64,000 nucleotides of DNA, from the NCBI GenBank assembly GCA_017983635.1, contig JAGOBA010000004.1, forward strand, positions 248,001 to 312,000, written 5' to 3'. Position numbers and translations under genes: made by a program. The stretch's first letter is position 1. Each line of letters opens with the position of its first letter. This stretch comes from Alphaproteobacteria bacterium. Its GTDB lineage: Bacteria; Pseudomonadota; Alphaproteobacteria; Micropepsales; Micropepsaceae. Shown here in pieces: positions 53,100 through 62,353 of this stretch. Under the pieces are notes generated by a model. It worked only from the letters and a program-made list of their open reading frames with translations. It did not search any database and had not been told where the DNA came from.

Positions 53100-53516
53100 A
53101 TGGCCCGAGGTTACTCACTCTTGGAACTGCTGGTAGTCCTGGCCATCATGGCCCTGATCGTGGTCGCGGCAGCGCCGGCGATCGGCGGTACCGTCGAGCG
53201 CATGACGTTGCGCAGCGACGTCCGCACGCTCAGCTCCGAACTGCGCCGCCTACGCGAGCAAGCGCTCGATCGCCAAGCCGACATCGCGCTTATGGTCTCG
53301 AGCTCAGCAGGGAACCAACTCACCGCTTCCGATGGCAGCGCGATCGCGCTCGCATCCGGAACACGGCTTCAAATTCTGGCTGCCATCAACAAACGGCTGA
53401 TCATCGCCTGGGACGGTTCGATTAGCGGCGCGGTTCGCATCGTGCGCGGCCGCACTTCTGCCGATATCATCGCCGAACCGCTGACCGGCCGTCTCATCTC
53501 GCGGGGCGTCCAATGA
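53100..53516 (+). CDS. gspH: Type II secretion minor pseudopilin H
   Basis: This 138-residue pseudopilin has a type IV prepilin leader MARG/YSLLELLVVLAIMALIVVAAAP, with cleavage after Gly and Glu at +5 of the mature protein. It starts at ATG 53100, 1 bp after gspF ends; a longer frame from 53073 overlaps gspF and is not preferred. It overlaps gspI (ATGA). The small size and the position before I and J identify it as GspH. Confidence 0.85.
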   Translation: MARGYSLLELLVVLAIMALIVVAAAPAIGGTVERMTLRSDVRTLSSELRRLREQALDRQADIALMVSSSAGNQLTASDGSAIALASGTRLQILAAINKRLIIAWDGSISGAVRIVRGRTSADIIAEPLTGRLISRGVQ

Positions 53517-53893
53517 AGGAGCGCGGCTTCACGCTGGTCGAGACCTTGGTCGCCTTCGCGATCCTGGCTGTCGTGCTCGTCGCATTCTACGAAGCGATGG
53601 GCACGGGCTTCCGCACCTTTGAGAAAGCGGCCCAGGTCGAACAAGCCGTGCTCGCCGCGCAATCGCAACTCGACCGCTTGGTCGCGCTCAGAAACATTCC
53701 CGATGTCCGCCAGGGCGTGATCGAAGGCACCGCGCTCACCTGGCGCCTCGACGTTCGCCGTGTACGGCAGGCGGAGGGCCCATCACCCGTGCAAGGCGCA
53801 TTGTTCCGCCTCACTGTGACAAGTGACGCTTGGCGGCGCAACATCACGCTCGACCGGCTGGTCTTGGTCCCGCGGGAGCGGTCCGCAACATGA
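53513..53893 (+). CDS. gspI: Type II secretion minor pseudopilin I
   Basis: This 126-residue pseudopilin has the prepilin peptidase site MKERG/FTLVETLVAFAILAVVLVAFYEAM with Glu at +5. It is coupled by ATGA overlaps to both gspH before it and gspJ after it. Its position and length match GspI, which forms the pseudopilus tip with J and K. Confidence 0.87.
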   Translation: MKERGFTLVETLVAFAILAVVLVAFYEAMGTGFRTFEKAAQVEQAVLAAQSQLDRLVALRNIPDVRQGVIEGTALTWRLDVRRVRQAEGPSPVQGALFRLTVTSDAWRRNITLDRLVLVPRERSAT

Positions 53894-54534
53894 ACCGCTC
53901 CAACGCGGGTTTCTCGCTGCTCGAACTCATCATAACGATCGCGCTGCTTGCCTTCATCGCGATTGCGATCGCCGGTGGCATCCGTTTTGGCGCGCGCGCT
54001 TGGGAGGCCAGCGACAACAGCGTCGCCGCGCTCGAACGCGTCCAAGGTGCGCAGAACCTCCTGCGGATGCTGCTGCAGCGTGCGGTTCCACGCGAACTCG
54101 ATCCCACCTTTGCCGTCGACCTCGATCTCTTTCGCGGCACGAGCACCAGCCTCAGCTTCACCGCCGACGCCCCGTCGTCGTTCGGTGCCGAGGGTGCCAC
54201 CCGCTTCGAACTCCGCATTGAAGGGGAGGCCGGCGCCCGTCGCTTGGTTCTCGGTTGGCAAGGCGCAAACATGTCGACACCTCAGCGCCGCCAAACACTG
54301 ATCGAGAACGCCGGCGACATCGCCATCGCCTACGCCGCACCCGATCAAAGCGGCATCCTGCGCTGGACCGGCGACTGGAGCTCGCAGTCCGGTGCACCGG
54401 CGCTGGTCATGATCCGTGCTGCGTACCCGAAAACCTCGAAGCAGCGCTGGCCCGCGCTCGTCGTACGGACGCGGATCATGCGCGACCCGCTCTGTGTCTT
54501 CGACGCGGCGACGTTTGGGTGCCACCATGCGTGA
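53890..54534 (+). CDS. gspJ: Type II secretion minor pseudopilin J
   Basis: This 214-residue pseudopilin has the leader MNRSNAG/FSLLELIITIALLAFIAIAIAGG and Glu at +5. The mature part includes the GspJ-type RFGARAWEASDNS start. The start is set at ATG 53890, overlapping the gspI stop (ATGA). A longer frame from 53830 lies inside gspI and is rejected. Confidence 0.87.
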   Translation: MNRSNAGFSLLELIITIALLAFIAIAIAGGIRFGARAWEASDNSVAALERVQGAQNLLRMLLQRAVPRELDPTFAVDLDLFRGTSTSLSFTADAPSSFGAEGATRFELRIEGEAGARRLVLGWQGANMSTPQRRQTLIENAGDIAIAYAAPDQSGILRWTGDWSSQSGAPALVMIRAAYPKTSKQRWPALVVRTRIMRDPLCVFDAATFGCHHA

Positions 54535-55621
54535 GCCGCTTGTCATCGACTTAAGCGCGCCGACGCGGGCCGCCGATCTGCCTGCACTGTTCGGCCGCTT
54601 CATGACCTGGTGGGGCGATGAGCTTCGCACGCTCCTGCCGTTCGGCATGCCACGGCAAGCGACACGCCAAGGCTCGTTCCTCTACATGCGTCGCGACCGC
54701 TGGTTCTTGAAATCGTCGTCGTCCGATCAAGCGGTAACGCTCGACACCACGCTCGGCGACAAGGACCTCGCCGATCAAGTTCTACAAGCCGCGAGCGACG
54801 TGCCCCTGTCGCGCCTCACCGTGATGCTCCCGCGCGAGCACGTCATTCTGCGTCGCGTAGACCTGCCGCAGATGTCGCCGTCGCACATTCGCCAAGCCGT
54901 GGAGTTGCAAATCGACCGCTTGTCGCCGTTCAAGCTCGACGCAGTTCGCTACGCGGTGAGGGTTGTTGGCCGCGACCCCGAACAAGGAACGATGCACACC
55001 GACGTCGCTATCGTGCCCCACATCCGTGTCCGCCCAATCGAGCAACGCTTACGTGGCCTCGGGCTAGCGCCCGCCGCTGTCGATGTCGAAGGCGAAGGCG
55101 GCGCCCCCAGCGGCTTCGACTTGAGCGAACCGCCAAGCCCTGAGGAAGTCCGCCGCCGTCGCACGCTGAACTGGGGCCTGGCTGTCGCCGCGGGGGTGCT
55201 TTGGGTTTTCGCGATTTATGCCTGGAACCAGTCGGGGGCGCGCGAACTCGAAAGCTGGGAAGCGGGCGTGGCCGCGCTGCGGCCCATGGCCGAGCGTGGT
55301 GCTGCGCTGCGGCGTCAGATCGAAGCGCTGAGCGGCCCTGTAGCGCTTGCTAACGCGCACGACCCCGCCGAAATGCTGAACATTCTGCGCGAGCTCACGC
55401 GGGTACTGCCCGACACCACGCGCGTCGTCGATTTGCGCATTGATCGAGGCTCCATCACTTTCTCCGGCCTCGGCACAGACGTTCAGAAGCTGATCCCGTT
55501 GCTCGAAGGGTCGAAGATATTCAAGGACGCGAAGTTTACATCCCCGATCGTGCGCAAGCCCGACAGCGTCATCGATCGCTTCGAGATAGCATTGCAACTG
55601 GAAAAGGGTAGGGCGTCATGA
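54527..55621 (+). CDS. gspL: Type II secretion protein L-like
   Basis: This 364-residue protein has a cytoplasmic N-terminal domain (VMLPREHVILRRVDLPQMSPSHIRQAVELQ, actin/PilM-like), one membrane span at about 210-230 (LNWGLAVAAGVLWVFAIYAW) and a periplasmic ferredoxin-like part with PilN character (LRELTRVLPDTTRVVDLRID). The start is ATG 54527, overlapping gspJ by 8 bp; the frame open from 54416 runs inside gspJ. It couples the GspE ATPase to the periplasmic machinery. Sequence divergence from enterobacterial GspL is large, so position carries part of the call. Confidence 0.8.
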   Translation: MREPLVIDLSAPTRAADLPALFGRFMTWWGDELRTLLPFGMPRQATRQGSFLYMRRDRWFLKSSSSDQAVTLDTTLGDKDLADQVLQAASDVPLSRLTVMLPREHVILRRVDLPQMSPSHIRQAVELQIDRLSPFKLDAVRYAVRVVGRDPEQGTMHTDVAIVPHIRVRPIEQRLRGLGLAPAAVDVEGEGGAPSGFDLSEPPSPEEVRRRRTLNWGLAVAAGVLWVFAIYAWNQSGARELESWEAGVAALRPMAERGAALRRQIEALSGPVALANAHDPAEMLNILRELTRVLPDTTRVVDLRIDRGSITFSGLGTDVQKLIPLLEGSKIFKDAKFTSPIVRKPDSVIDRFEIALQLEKGRAS

Positions 55622-56193
55622 AGCTCACGCTCTCGCCGCTCCGCCAGCGCTTGATCGCCGTCGGGCTCGCCGCCGTGGTGCTGGTCGTCATCATTATGCT
55701 CGTCGTGGTCCCGCTCTGGCAAAGAGTGAGTCTGCACGAAGTGCGCATTGCCGTCCTGCGCGACCAAGCGGCCAAACTTGAGGCCCTAACAGAGGCGACG
55801 CCGGTCCTGGAAAAGCTTGCCCGCAAAGTGGCCACGGACACAAAAGTGAACGCGCTGACCTTTGCCGGCTCGCAAACCGGCGTCGGCGTTGCCGACCTGC
55901 AGTCGACGCTGAACCGCATCTTGGCCGCCGCGGGCGCCACGGTCATGTCGGGTCAAGCGGCCGAGGGTGAGCGGCCACCGGATACCATCGCCGTTCAGAC
56001 CACCGTCGAAACAGATATGGCCTCGCTCGTTCGTGCGCTTCATGCGATTGGAACCGCCAGGCCGCTGCTAGAGGTCGAGAAACTCGCGATCAAGGAGCCC
56101 GACGGCGAGTGGGTGAACCCCTCGGCCGCGCGCGGTGTCGCCAACAAACTCATCGTCGACATGACAGTGTCGGCGCGCATGCGGGGGTTGTGA
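55618..56193 (+). CDS. gspM: Type II secretion protein M
   Basis: This 191-residue protein has a short cytoplasmic N-terminus, one membrane span (LIAVGLAAVVLVVIIMLVVVPLW) and a periplasmic ferredoxin-like domain with the region LQSTLNRILAAAGATVMSGQAAEGE. It is the expected partner of GspL, whose gene it overlaps by ATGA. The next gene overlaps its stop. Confidence 0.85.
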   Translation: MKLTLSPLRQRLIAVGLAAVVLVVIIMLVVVPLWQRVSLHEVRIAVLRDQAAKLEALTEATPVLEKLARKVATDTKVNALTFAGSQTGVGVADLQSTLNRILAAAGATVMSGQAAEGERPPDTIAVQTTVETDMASLVRALHAIGTARPLLEVEKLAIKEPDGEWVNPSAARGVANKLIVDMTVSARMRGL

Positions 56194-56708
56194 CGGCGGT
56201 GAACAGGCAGAGCATGATCACGAAATGGCTTGCCGCGGCGCTTGGGTCCGGTCTCGTCGCCTTTGTGGCGGCGTTCGTGCCTTCGCCGCTGCGTGTGTTC
56301 GATGTTTTCGAGACTGCGCCCAAGGTCGAGGTGCGCGAGCCGCCCAAACTCGCCATGGCGGAAGCGCCCGCTCTAGGGACCTTCGCGGAGATCACCGCAC
56401 GACCGATTTTTAACGCCGGCCGCAAGCCCGACCCGGACACACGGGCGGCCGCAACACCTGACGGACCGGGCGCAAATGTTGGCTCCGATCTCACCGAATT
56501 CCGCCTTGTCGGCATCGTTGCCGATAGCACGACACAGCGCGCTATTGTCGAACGCCAGGGCTCAGCCTCGCTGCACGTTGCCCCCGGTGACTCGCTTGGC
56601 GGATGGCGTATCGTCAAGATCGATGCGGCCGGCATCACCGTGACCAAAGATGGACGCTCCGTCCGAGTCGTTATCCCGAAAACTCAGCCGCGCGCGCCAA
56701 CCCCATAG
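56190..56708 (+). CDS. Type II secretion protein C/N-like (no PDZ)
   Basis: This protein of about 172 residues has one membrane span (AAALGSGLVAFVAAFVP) and a homology-region-like domain (DLTEFRLVGIVADSTTQRAIVERQG, then LHVAPGDSLGGWRIVKI). That is the inner-membrane half of GspC, which contacts the secretin. The C-terminal PDZ domain of classical GspC is absent. GTG 56190 overlaps the gspM stop; ATG 56214 is an alternative. It may be called GspC or GspN by different annotations. Confidence 0.72.
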   Translation: MTAVNRQSMITKWLAAALGSGLVAFVAAFVPSPLRVFDVFETAPKVEVREPPKLAMAEAPALGTFAEITARPIFNAGRKPDPDTRAAATPDGPGANVGSDLTEFRLVGIVADSTTQRAIVERQGSASLHVAPGDSLGGWRIVKIDAAGITVTKDGRSVRVVIPKTQPRAPTP

Positions 56709-56864
56709 TCGCAAACAACTCTGCCCGCTTCGTTCGAATAGGTGTGGCTGACATGCACGCTGCTTAACTTGCGTGAAACTCAGGCGCGTGGTCACGATGA
56801 CAACTCAAGTGCGCTGCGATTCGTGCGCTTGAGGGGAACGTGCGTGAACCAAGGGGACGGGGGA

Positions 56865-58973
56865 ATGCCATCGCATCGCGATGTCGCTGGCCGTTTGCGC
56901 TCAGCTATTTGCTGGGTTGCCATGACGCTTGCGCTTGCCGCGTGCACCCCACAAAGCCCAACCGTGATGGCCGCGCCGCCGCCCTCGCCATACGAGCAGC
57001 CGCCGCCATCGCCGCCGGTCGTCATTCAAGACACAGAGGATTTCGGTCCCAAGACGGAAGTGTTCGAGGCGCAAGACCGCGCCGCTCAACCTGGTCCACG
57101 TCCTTCCCGCCCAAGCGGTCCCGGCGACGTCACGCTCGACTTTGCCGACGCCGACGTGAAGGACGTGGTCCGCACCGTGCTGGGCGACATCTTGAAGGTG
57201 CCGTTCTCGATCGATCCCAAGATCGAAGGCCGGGTAACGTTGAAATCCAGCGAACCGCTGCGCAAGGACGACGTCATCGCCGCGCTCGAAACTGCGCTTA
57301 AGGTGAACGGTGCCGTCATTGTGCTTGCCGACAACGTCTACAACATCGTCCCCGCGGCCGACGCACAGAAGCGCACAGACGGGTTTCAGATCATGAGTTC
57401 CGCCCGTGCGCGGCAGCCCGGCTACGGCGTGGAGATCGTGCCGCTCAAATTTATCGCTGCCGCCGAGATGAAGAAGGTGCTGGAGCCCATGGCCCCTGCT
57501 GCCGGCGTACTCACCATCGACCAAACACGAAACCTGATCTTCCTGGCTGGCACCAGCCAAGAGCGCGCGACCATGCTGGACACGATCCGGCTCTTCGATG
57601 TCGACTACATGCGCGGCATGTCCTACGCGCTCGTCCGCCCCGACCATGTCGATGCGCCGCAGCTCGCGCAGGAATTGACCAAGGTCTACGCCTCGACGCG
57701 TGGCCCTGGCGCGAGCCTGTTGCGGTTCGTGCCGCTCTCACGCGTGAACACACTGCTGATCGCTTCGCCGAATGCGGCGCTGCTGAAAGATGTTTCGCGC
57801 TGGGTGAACCGACTCGACGTGCCGCCGCGCGGTCCCGGGCGCCGTATCTACTATTACAAGCTGCAGAACGCGAAGGCGACCGACGTCGCGAAGGCGCTCG
57901 CCTCCGTCTACGGGACCGGCGTCGACCTATCAGTGCCCGAGGAGGAAGATCAGCCGTCCGTCAGCGGCTTTGAAACGGGGGCCGACGCTCCACCGCCACC
58001 GCCGGCAGCGCCGCCGCCGCAGGCGCCGTCGAACAACTTGCGCGGCAGCGTCGGCAACGGTCCGCACATCGCCATCGACGAAGCGAACAATGCGCTCATC
58101 ATCCGGGCCGACGGCACCGAATATGCTTCGTTGGAGCGTCTTCTGCGCGAGGTCGACGTGACCCCGGATCAAGTGATGATCGAAGTTACGATCGCCGAGG
58201 TCTCGCTGAACGACACGTTGAAGTACGGCGTCGAATGGTTCTTCAAGAACGCCGACCAAAAATACCAGCTCAGCAAGTCAAGCCTGGTGAAGTCGTATTT
58301 CCCTGGCTTCAACTTCACCTACACCGTCCCCGACGTCGACGTAGCGCTCAACGCGCTCGGCACGGTGAGCGACGTGAAGATCATCTCGTCGCCGAAGCTC
58401 TTCACGCTTAACAACAAGCCGGCCGTGCTGCAGGTCGGTGATCAAGTCCCGATCATCACCCAAAGCGCGACCGGTCTTCAGACCGCGGCGAGCCCGACGA
58501 TCGTGAATTCGGTCCAATTGCGCGACACCGGTATTCTGCTGCGCGTGACGCCACGTATCGGCAAGAGTGGCGCCGTCTTCGTCGATGTGAAACAGGAAGT
58601 TTCAAATGCGGTCGCAACGGACACGTCAAACATCGACTCCCCGACGATCAAGCAGAGGAAACTCTCGACCACGGTTGCGGTGCAAGATGGCGACTCCATC
58701 GCGCTCGGCGGCTTGATCCGCGACAGCCACGACTACGGCGACAGCGGCGTCCCCTATCTGAAAGACTTGCCAGTGCTTGGTAAGCTGTTTGGCACAACCA
58801 GCGTCACGGGCGACAGAACGGAGCTGCTTATTTTCCTGCGCCCGCGTATTATCCGCAACCCCGCCGCCGCTCGCGAAATGACCGATGAACTGCGGCACGG
58901 GCTGAGAGGCCTGGAACAACTCATAGGGACGGATCGTGGTGCACACATGGGCGGTGTTGGCTCGGCGCCTTGA
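56865..58973 (+). CDS. gspD: Type II secretion outer-membrane secretin D
   Basis: This is a secretin of about 702 residues. It has a lipoprotein signal (LRSAICWVAMTLALAAC) with a good lipobox, so it may be self-piloting. It has an N0 domain (VTLDFADADVKDVVRTVLGDIL), N1-N3 repeats (YALVRPDHVDAPQLAQEL, IYYYKLQNAKATDVAKAL) and a C-terminal secretin core with VQLRDTGILLRVTPRIG. A Pro-rich insert lies in N3 (about 370-400). The start is set at ATG 56865 after AGGGGACGGGGG; longer in-frame starts lack support. It would form the exit pore for folded periplasmic proteins. Confidence 0.93.
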   Translation: MPSHRDVAGRLRSAICWVAMTLALAACTPQSPTVMAAPPPSPYEQPPPSPPVVIQDTEDFGPKTEVFEAQDRAAQPGPRPSRPSGPGDVTLDFADADVKDVVRTVLGDILKVPFSIDPKIEGRVTLKSSEPLRKDDVIAALETALKVNGAVIVLADNVYNIVPAADAQKRTDGFQIMSSARARQPGYGVEIVPLKFIAAAEMKKVLEPMAPAAGVLTIDQTRNLIFLAGTSQERATMLDTIRLFDVDYMRGMSYALVRPDHVDAPQLAQELTKVYASTRGPGASLLRFVPLSRVNTLLIASPNAALLKDVSRWVNRLDVPPRGPGRRIYYYKLQNAKATDVAKALASVYGTGVDLSVPEEEDQPSVSGFETGADAPPPPPAAPPPQAPSNNLRGSVGNGPHIAIDEANNALIIRADGTEYASLERLLREVDVTPDQVMIEVTIAEVSLNDTLKYGVEWFFKNADQKYQLSKSSLVKSYFPGFNFTYTVPDVDVALNALGTVSDVKIISSPKLFTLNNKPAVLQVGDQVPIITQSATGLQTAASPTIVNSVQLRDTGILLRVTPRIGKSGAVFVDVKQEVSNAVATDTSNIDSPTIKQRKLSTTVAVQDGDSIALGGLIRDSHDYGDSGVPYLKDLPVLGKLFGTTSVTGDRTELLIFLRPRIIRNPAAAREMTDELRHGLRGLEQLIGTDRGAHMGGVGSAP

Positions 58974-59841
58974 GCGCGCGCATGCGGCGCGTGAGCGTGG
59001 CGTCGCCCTGATCGTCGTGCTGGGCTTTTTGGCGGTCATGTCGTTGATCGTGATCGGCGTCGTCGGCGCTGCGCGTAACGCCGCCAACACCGCCTCGCGC
59101 GAACTCATCCGCGCCCAAGCGCAAGCTGCCGTCGAAAGCGGCATCGACCACGCGATCGGTGAAATCCTGAACGCTCGTGGCTTCGCACCGTCGCTGTTCA
59201 CGAAGCCGGAGGTCATCGAAGTCGGTGGCTTCCGGGTGACGGTTTCCGCCCGCACCGAGCACGCGAAGGTCGATCTCAACTACGCCGACGCGAATTTGTT
59301 GGCGCTTCTCTTCCAAGCCGGTGGCGCAGATTCCGGGCGCGCGCAGGCGCTTGCGTCGGCCGTTGAAGACTGGCGCGACGGCGACGAGCTCGTCCGCGTC
59401 AACGGTGCCGAACGCCGCGAGTATGAAGAGGCGGGGTTGAGCTATGTTCCCGCGAACCGCTTCTTCGGGTCGCCGGATGAACTGCGTCTCGTCCTCGGCA
59501 TCTCCGCTTCGCTCTACGATTGCGTACGCCCGGAAGTTACGATTCTCGCGCAGCGCCAAGGTATCGACGTCGATGCGGCCTCGCCCGCTATGCGGCGCGC
59601 GGCTGGCGCAGACCTCTCAGCTGTCGCGCCGGCGGAAAAAACAATCGCAGCCGGCGATGTGTACGAGGTCACCGCGCGCCTTAACGACGCCACCCGCGGC
59701 GTGAGGCGCGCGGAGCGTGCGTCGGTCCGCATCACCGGCAATCCCGCCGATCCCTATTGGGTTCTCTCAATCGAGCCGGCGCAGCCGCTCGAGGATGCCG
59801 CGCTACGCAGCTGCCCCAGAATCGTGTCGGCCGGTCGCTGA
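58936..59841 (+). CDS. gspK: Type II secretion minor pseudopilin K
   Basis: This 301-residue large minor pseudopilin has a leader ending in RERG/VALIVVLGFLAVMSLIVIG, without the usual Glu at +5, as is normal for GspK. The mature part contains the typical KVDLNYADANLLALLF and NRFFGSPDELRLVLGIS segments. GTG 58936 overlaps the end of gspD by 38 bp. It caps the pseudopilus with I and J. Confidence 0.88.
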   Translation: MVHTWAVLARRLERAHAARERGVALIVVLGFLAVMSLIVIGVVGAARNAANTASRELIRAQAQAAVESGIDHAIGEILNARGFAPSLFTKPEVIEVGGFRVTVSARTEHAKVDLNYADANLLALLFQAGGADSGRAQALASAVEDWRDGDELVRVNGAERREYEEAGLSYVPANRFFGSPDELRLVLGISASLYDCVRPEVTILAQRQGIDVDAASPAMRRAAGADLSAVAPAEKTIAAGDVYEVTARLNDATRGVRRAERASVRITGNPADPYWVLSIEPAQPLEDAALRSCPRIVSAGR

Positions 59842-60599
59842 TGATCCCATCGCCCTTCGATTGGCTGCTCCCGCTCGCCGCCGCGCCGTTCATCGGCAGC
59901 TTCTTGAGCGTCCTGGTTGTCCGCCTGCCCAAGGGTGAAGATGTCGTCGCCGACCGCTCCCACTGCCGCAGCTGCAACGCGAAGCTCACGCCGCTTGAAC
60001 TCATCCCGATCGTGAGTTGGACCCGGCAAGGCGGACACTGCCGGTCCTGTGGCGCGGGCGTCAGCGCGCTCTATCCGGCACTTGAACTTGGAGCCACTGC
60101 GATCGCGCTCTGGGCGATGGCGGTTGTCGACGGCGACTTGATCTTGATCACGGCTGCACTCGGTTGGGCACTCCTCGCGCTCGCGGCGATGGATGTGCGC
60201 GACTTCATCCTTGTTGATGTGCTGACGTTACCTCTCATTCCTTTAGGCCTCGCAGTCGCATGGTGGCTCGATCCCGAAACCATCCACTGGCACATCCTGG
60301 GCGCAGCCTTCGGCTTCGCGCTCATGGTCGGCGCAGGCTGGGCCTATCAATCCCTGCGTGGCCGTGAGGGCTTGGGTTTCGGCGACGCCAAGCTAATGGC
60401 CGCTGCCGGCGCATGGACCGGACTCGACGGCGTGGGGACCGTTCTCCTTTACGCAGCCCTATTGAGCCTCGCTGCCGTGCTAATCGCCCGCCAAACCGGC
60501 CGCGAGATTGGCCCAACCACCCCCATTCCGTTCGGCGCGGGTATTGCAGCGGGATTTTGGTTGACGTGGCTCCACGGTCCGCTGTTTTTGGGTGCTTGA
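59841..60599 (+). CDS. gspO: Prepilin peptidase (type II secretion O)
   Basis: This 252-residue membrane aspartyl protease cleaves the leader of the pseudopilins encoded around it and may methylate them. The N-terminal zinc domain has two pairs, CRSC (HCRSCNAKL) and CRSC (GGHCRSCGAG). The catalytic Asp residues are in AMDVRDFILVD and GFGDAKLMAAAGAW. Several hydrophobic helices follow. The ATG lies over the gspK stop (TGATGA). Confidence 0.9.
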   Translation: MIPSPFDWLLPLAAAPFIGSFLSVLVVRLPKGEDVVADRSHCRSCNAKLTPLELIPIVSWTRQGGHCRSCGAGVSALYPALELGATAIALWAMAVVDGDLILITAALGWALLALAAMDVRDFILVDVLTLPLIPLGLAVAWWLDPETIHWHILGAAFGFALMVGAGWAYQSLRGREGLGFGDAKLMAAAGAWTGLDGVGTVLLYAALLSLAAVLIARQTGREIGPTTPIPFGAGIAAGFWLTWLHGPLFLGA

Positions 60600-60646
60600 A
60601 CGGCACCGGCAGTCGCCCGAAAATGCCGCAAAACCTGAGGTAGGTC

Positions 60647-62353
60647 ATGGGTGTCGCCGCGGCGGTGCAGGAAAGCGCCGAACAAAGGCTGCTCGATCAT
60701 TTGCGCAAAGCCGGCAAGCTCGACAACGAGAGTGCCGACCGCGCTTGGCGCGTTTTCGAACACACGCGCGTTAGCCTTACCAAGATCTTGCTCGAATTGG
60801 GCCTGGTGCCGGAGCGCGACCTGGTCGCTGCGTTTACCGATGGCCTGGGCATCCCGGTCGCGGACGCCGCCGAATATCCGATCGAGCCGGTCCTGCCGGA
60901 AAACGCGACCGAGCGCTTCCTCAAAGACTCGAAGACCGTCCTTCTCGCTGCGAACGACGACACCGTCACGATCGCCTCAGCCGACCCGCTTGACAGCTTC
61001 GTGACCGACGCGCTCGCACTCGCGACCAGCCGGCGCGTGATCGTGAAGGCAGGCACCTCGACCGACATCGAAGAAGCATTGCGCCGCCTCTATGCGAACA
61101 CCGACGCCGAAGCGCTCTCCGCGACCGCCAGCGAAAACGGCCAAGGCTCGACCGACGCCGACGTCGCCCGCCTGCGCGAAAGTGCCAGCGAGGCGCCGGT
61201 CATCCGCTTTGTGAATACGCTGATCTCGCGCGCCGTCGAAGCCGGCGCCTCCGACATCCACATCGAGCCGCTGGAGCGCCGCCTGCGCATCCGCACCCGC
61301 ATCGACGGCGTCTTGAAGGAAGAAGAACCGGCCGCCGTCGAACTCGCCCCCGCGATCGTCTCGCGCTTGAAGATCATGAGCGGCCTGAACATCGCCGAAC
61401 GCCGCTTGCCGCAAGACGGTGCCGTGAAGCTCGCCGTGCGCGGCAAGGAGATCGATCTGCGTATCGCGACGGCCCCGGTCACCTACGGCGAGTCCGTTGC
61501 TGTCCGTATTCTCGACAAGTCGTCCGTCGCGCTCGACTTCGACGCGCTCGGCTTCGATGCCGGCTTGCAGTCGAAGCTCGGCGCGTTGCTCGACAAGCCG
61601 AACGGCATCTTCCTCGTCTCCGGCCCGACCGGCAGCGGTAAGACGACGACGCTCTATGCCGGCTTGCAGCGCCTGAACACCGCCGAACGCAAGATTCTCT
61701 CGGTCGAAGACCCGGTCGAATACAAGATCGCGGGCGTGAACCAAGTTCAGGTGAAACCCGACATCGGTCTCACCTTCGCCAACGTCCTGCGCTCGTTCCT
61801 GCGCCACGACCCGGACGTGATCTTGGTCGGCGAAATCCGCGACCCGGAGACCGCGCGTATCGCCGTACAAGCCGCTCTGACCGGACATTTGGTGCTCTCG
61901 ACCGTGCACACGAACAGTGCCGCCGGTGCGCTCACTCGCCTTCTCGACATGCACGTTGAGGACTACCTTTTGACCTCGACGGTCGTCGGCATCCTCTCGC
62001 AGCGCCTTGTCCGCGTGCTCTGCCATGCCTGTAAGGAGCCGACGACTCTGGGCCCCGAATGGCGCGCCGAACTCAAGGCCATGAACGCGCCGCTGAGCGT
62101 CCGCGTCTTCCGCGCGAAGGGCTGTCCGGCTTGCAACGGGACGGGCTACAAAGGCCGTACGGTGCTGTCGGAAATTCTGGTCCCAGACGAGCGCGTTCGC
62201 CGCCTGGTTGCCGAGCGGGGCGGGGCCACACAGATCCACGCCGCAGCCATCGCGGGCGGCATGGAGAGCTTGCGCCGCAATGGCTTGCGAAAAGTTCTTG
62301 AAGGTGTGACCACAGTGGAGGAAGTTTCCCGCGTCGCGCAGGAGGAAACATGA
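60647..62353 (+). CDS. gspE: Type II secretion ATPase E
   Basis: This 568-residue cytoplasmic hexameric ATPase has an N1 domain (KILLELGLVPERDLVAAFTDGLGIP) and Walker A GPTGSGKTTTLYAG near residue 326. The Asp box LSVEDPVEYKIAGVNQ, Walker B HDPDVILVGEIRDPETA and a tetra-cysteine zinc finger (CHACKEP... CPACNGTG) near 460-497 are also present. It powers pseudopilus growth with F, L and M. GAGGTAGG precedes the ATG. It overlaps gspG by ATGA. Confidence 0.95.
   Translation: MGVAAAVQESAEQRLLDHLRKAGKLDNESADRAWRVFEHTRVSLTKILLELGLVPERDLVAAFTDGLGIPVADAAEYPIEPVLPENATERFLKDSKTVLLAANDDTVTIASADPLDSFVTDALALATSRRVIVKAGTSTDIEEALRRLYANTDAEALSATASENGQGSTDADVARLRESASEAPVIRFVNTLISRAVEAGASDIHIEPLERRLRIRTRIDGVLKEEEPAAVELAPAIVSRLKIMSGLNIAERRLPQDGAVKLAVRGKEIDLRIATAPVTYGESVAVRILDKSSVALDFDALGFDAGLQSKLGALLDKPNGIFLVSGPTGSGKTTTLYAGLQRLNTAERKILSVEDPVEYKIAGVNQVQVKPDIGLTFANVLRSFLRHDPDVILVGEIRDPETARIAVQAALTGHLVLSTVHTNSAAGALTRLLDMHVEDYLLTSTVVGILSQRLVRVLCHACKEPTTLGPEWRAELKAMNAPLSVRVFRAKGCPACNGTGYKGRTVLSEILVPDERVRRLVAERGGATQIHAAAIAGGMESLRRNGLRKVLEGVTTVEEVSRVAQEET

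Noticed and set aside
60977-62239. 420-codon minus frame
   Set aside because: It is antisense to gspE. No motif, and the + strand gene is certain.
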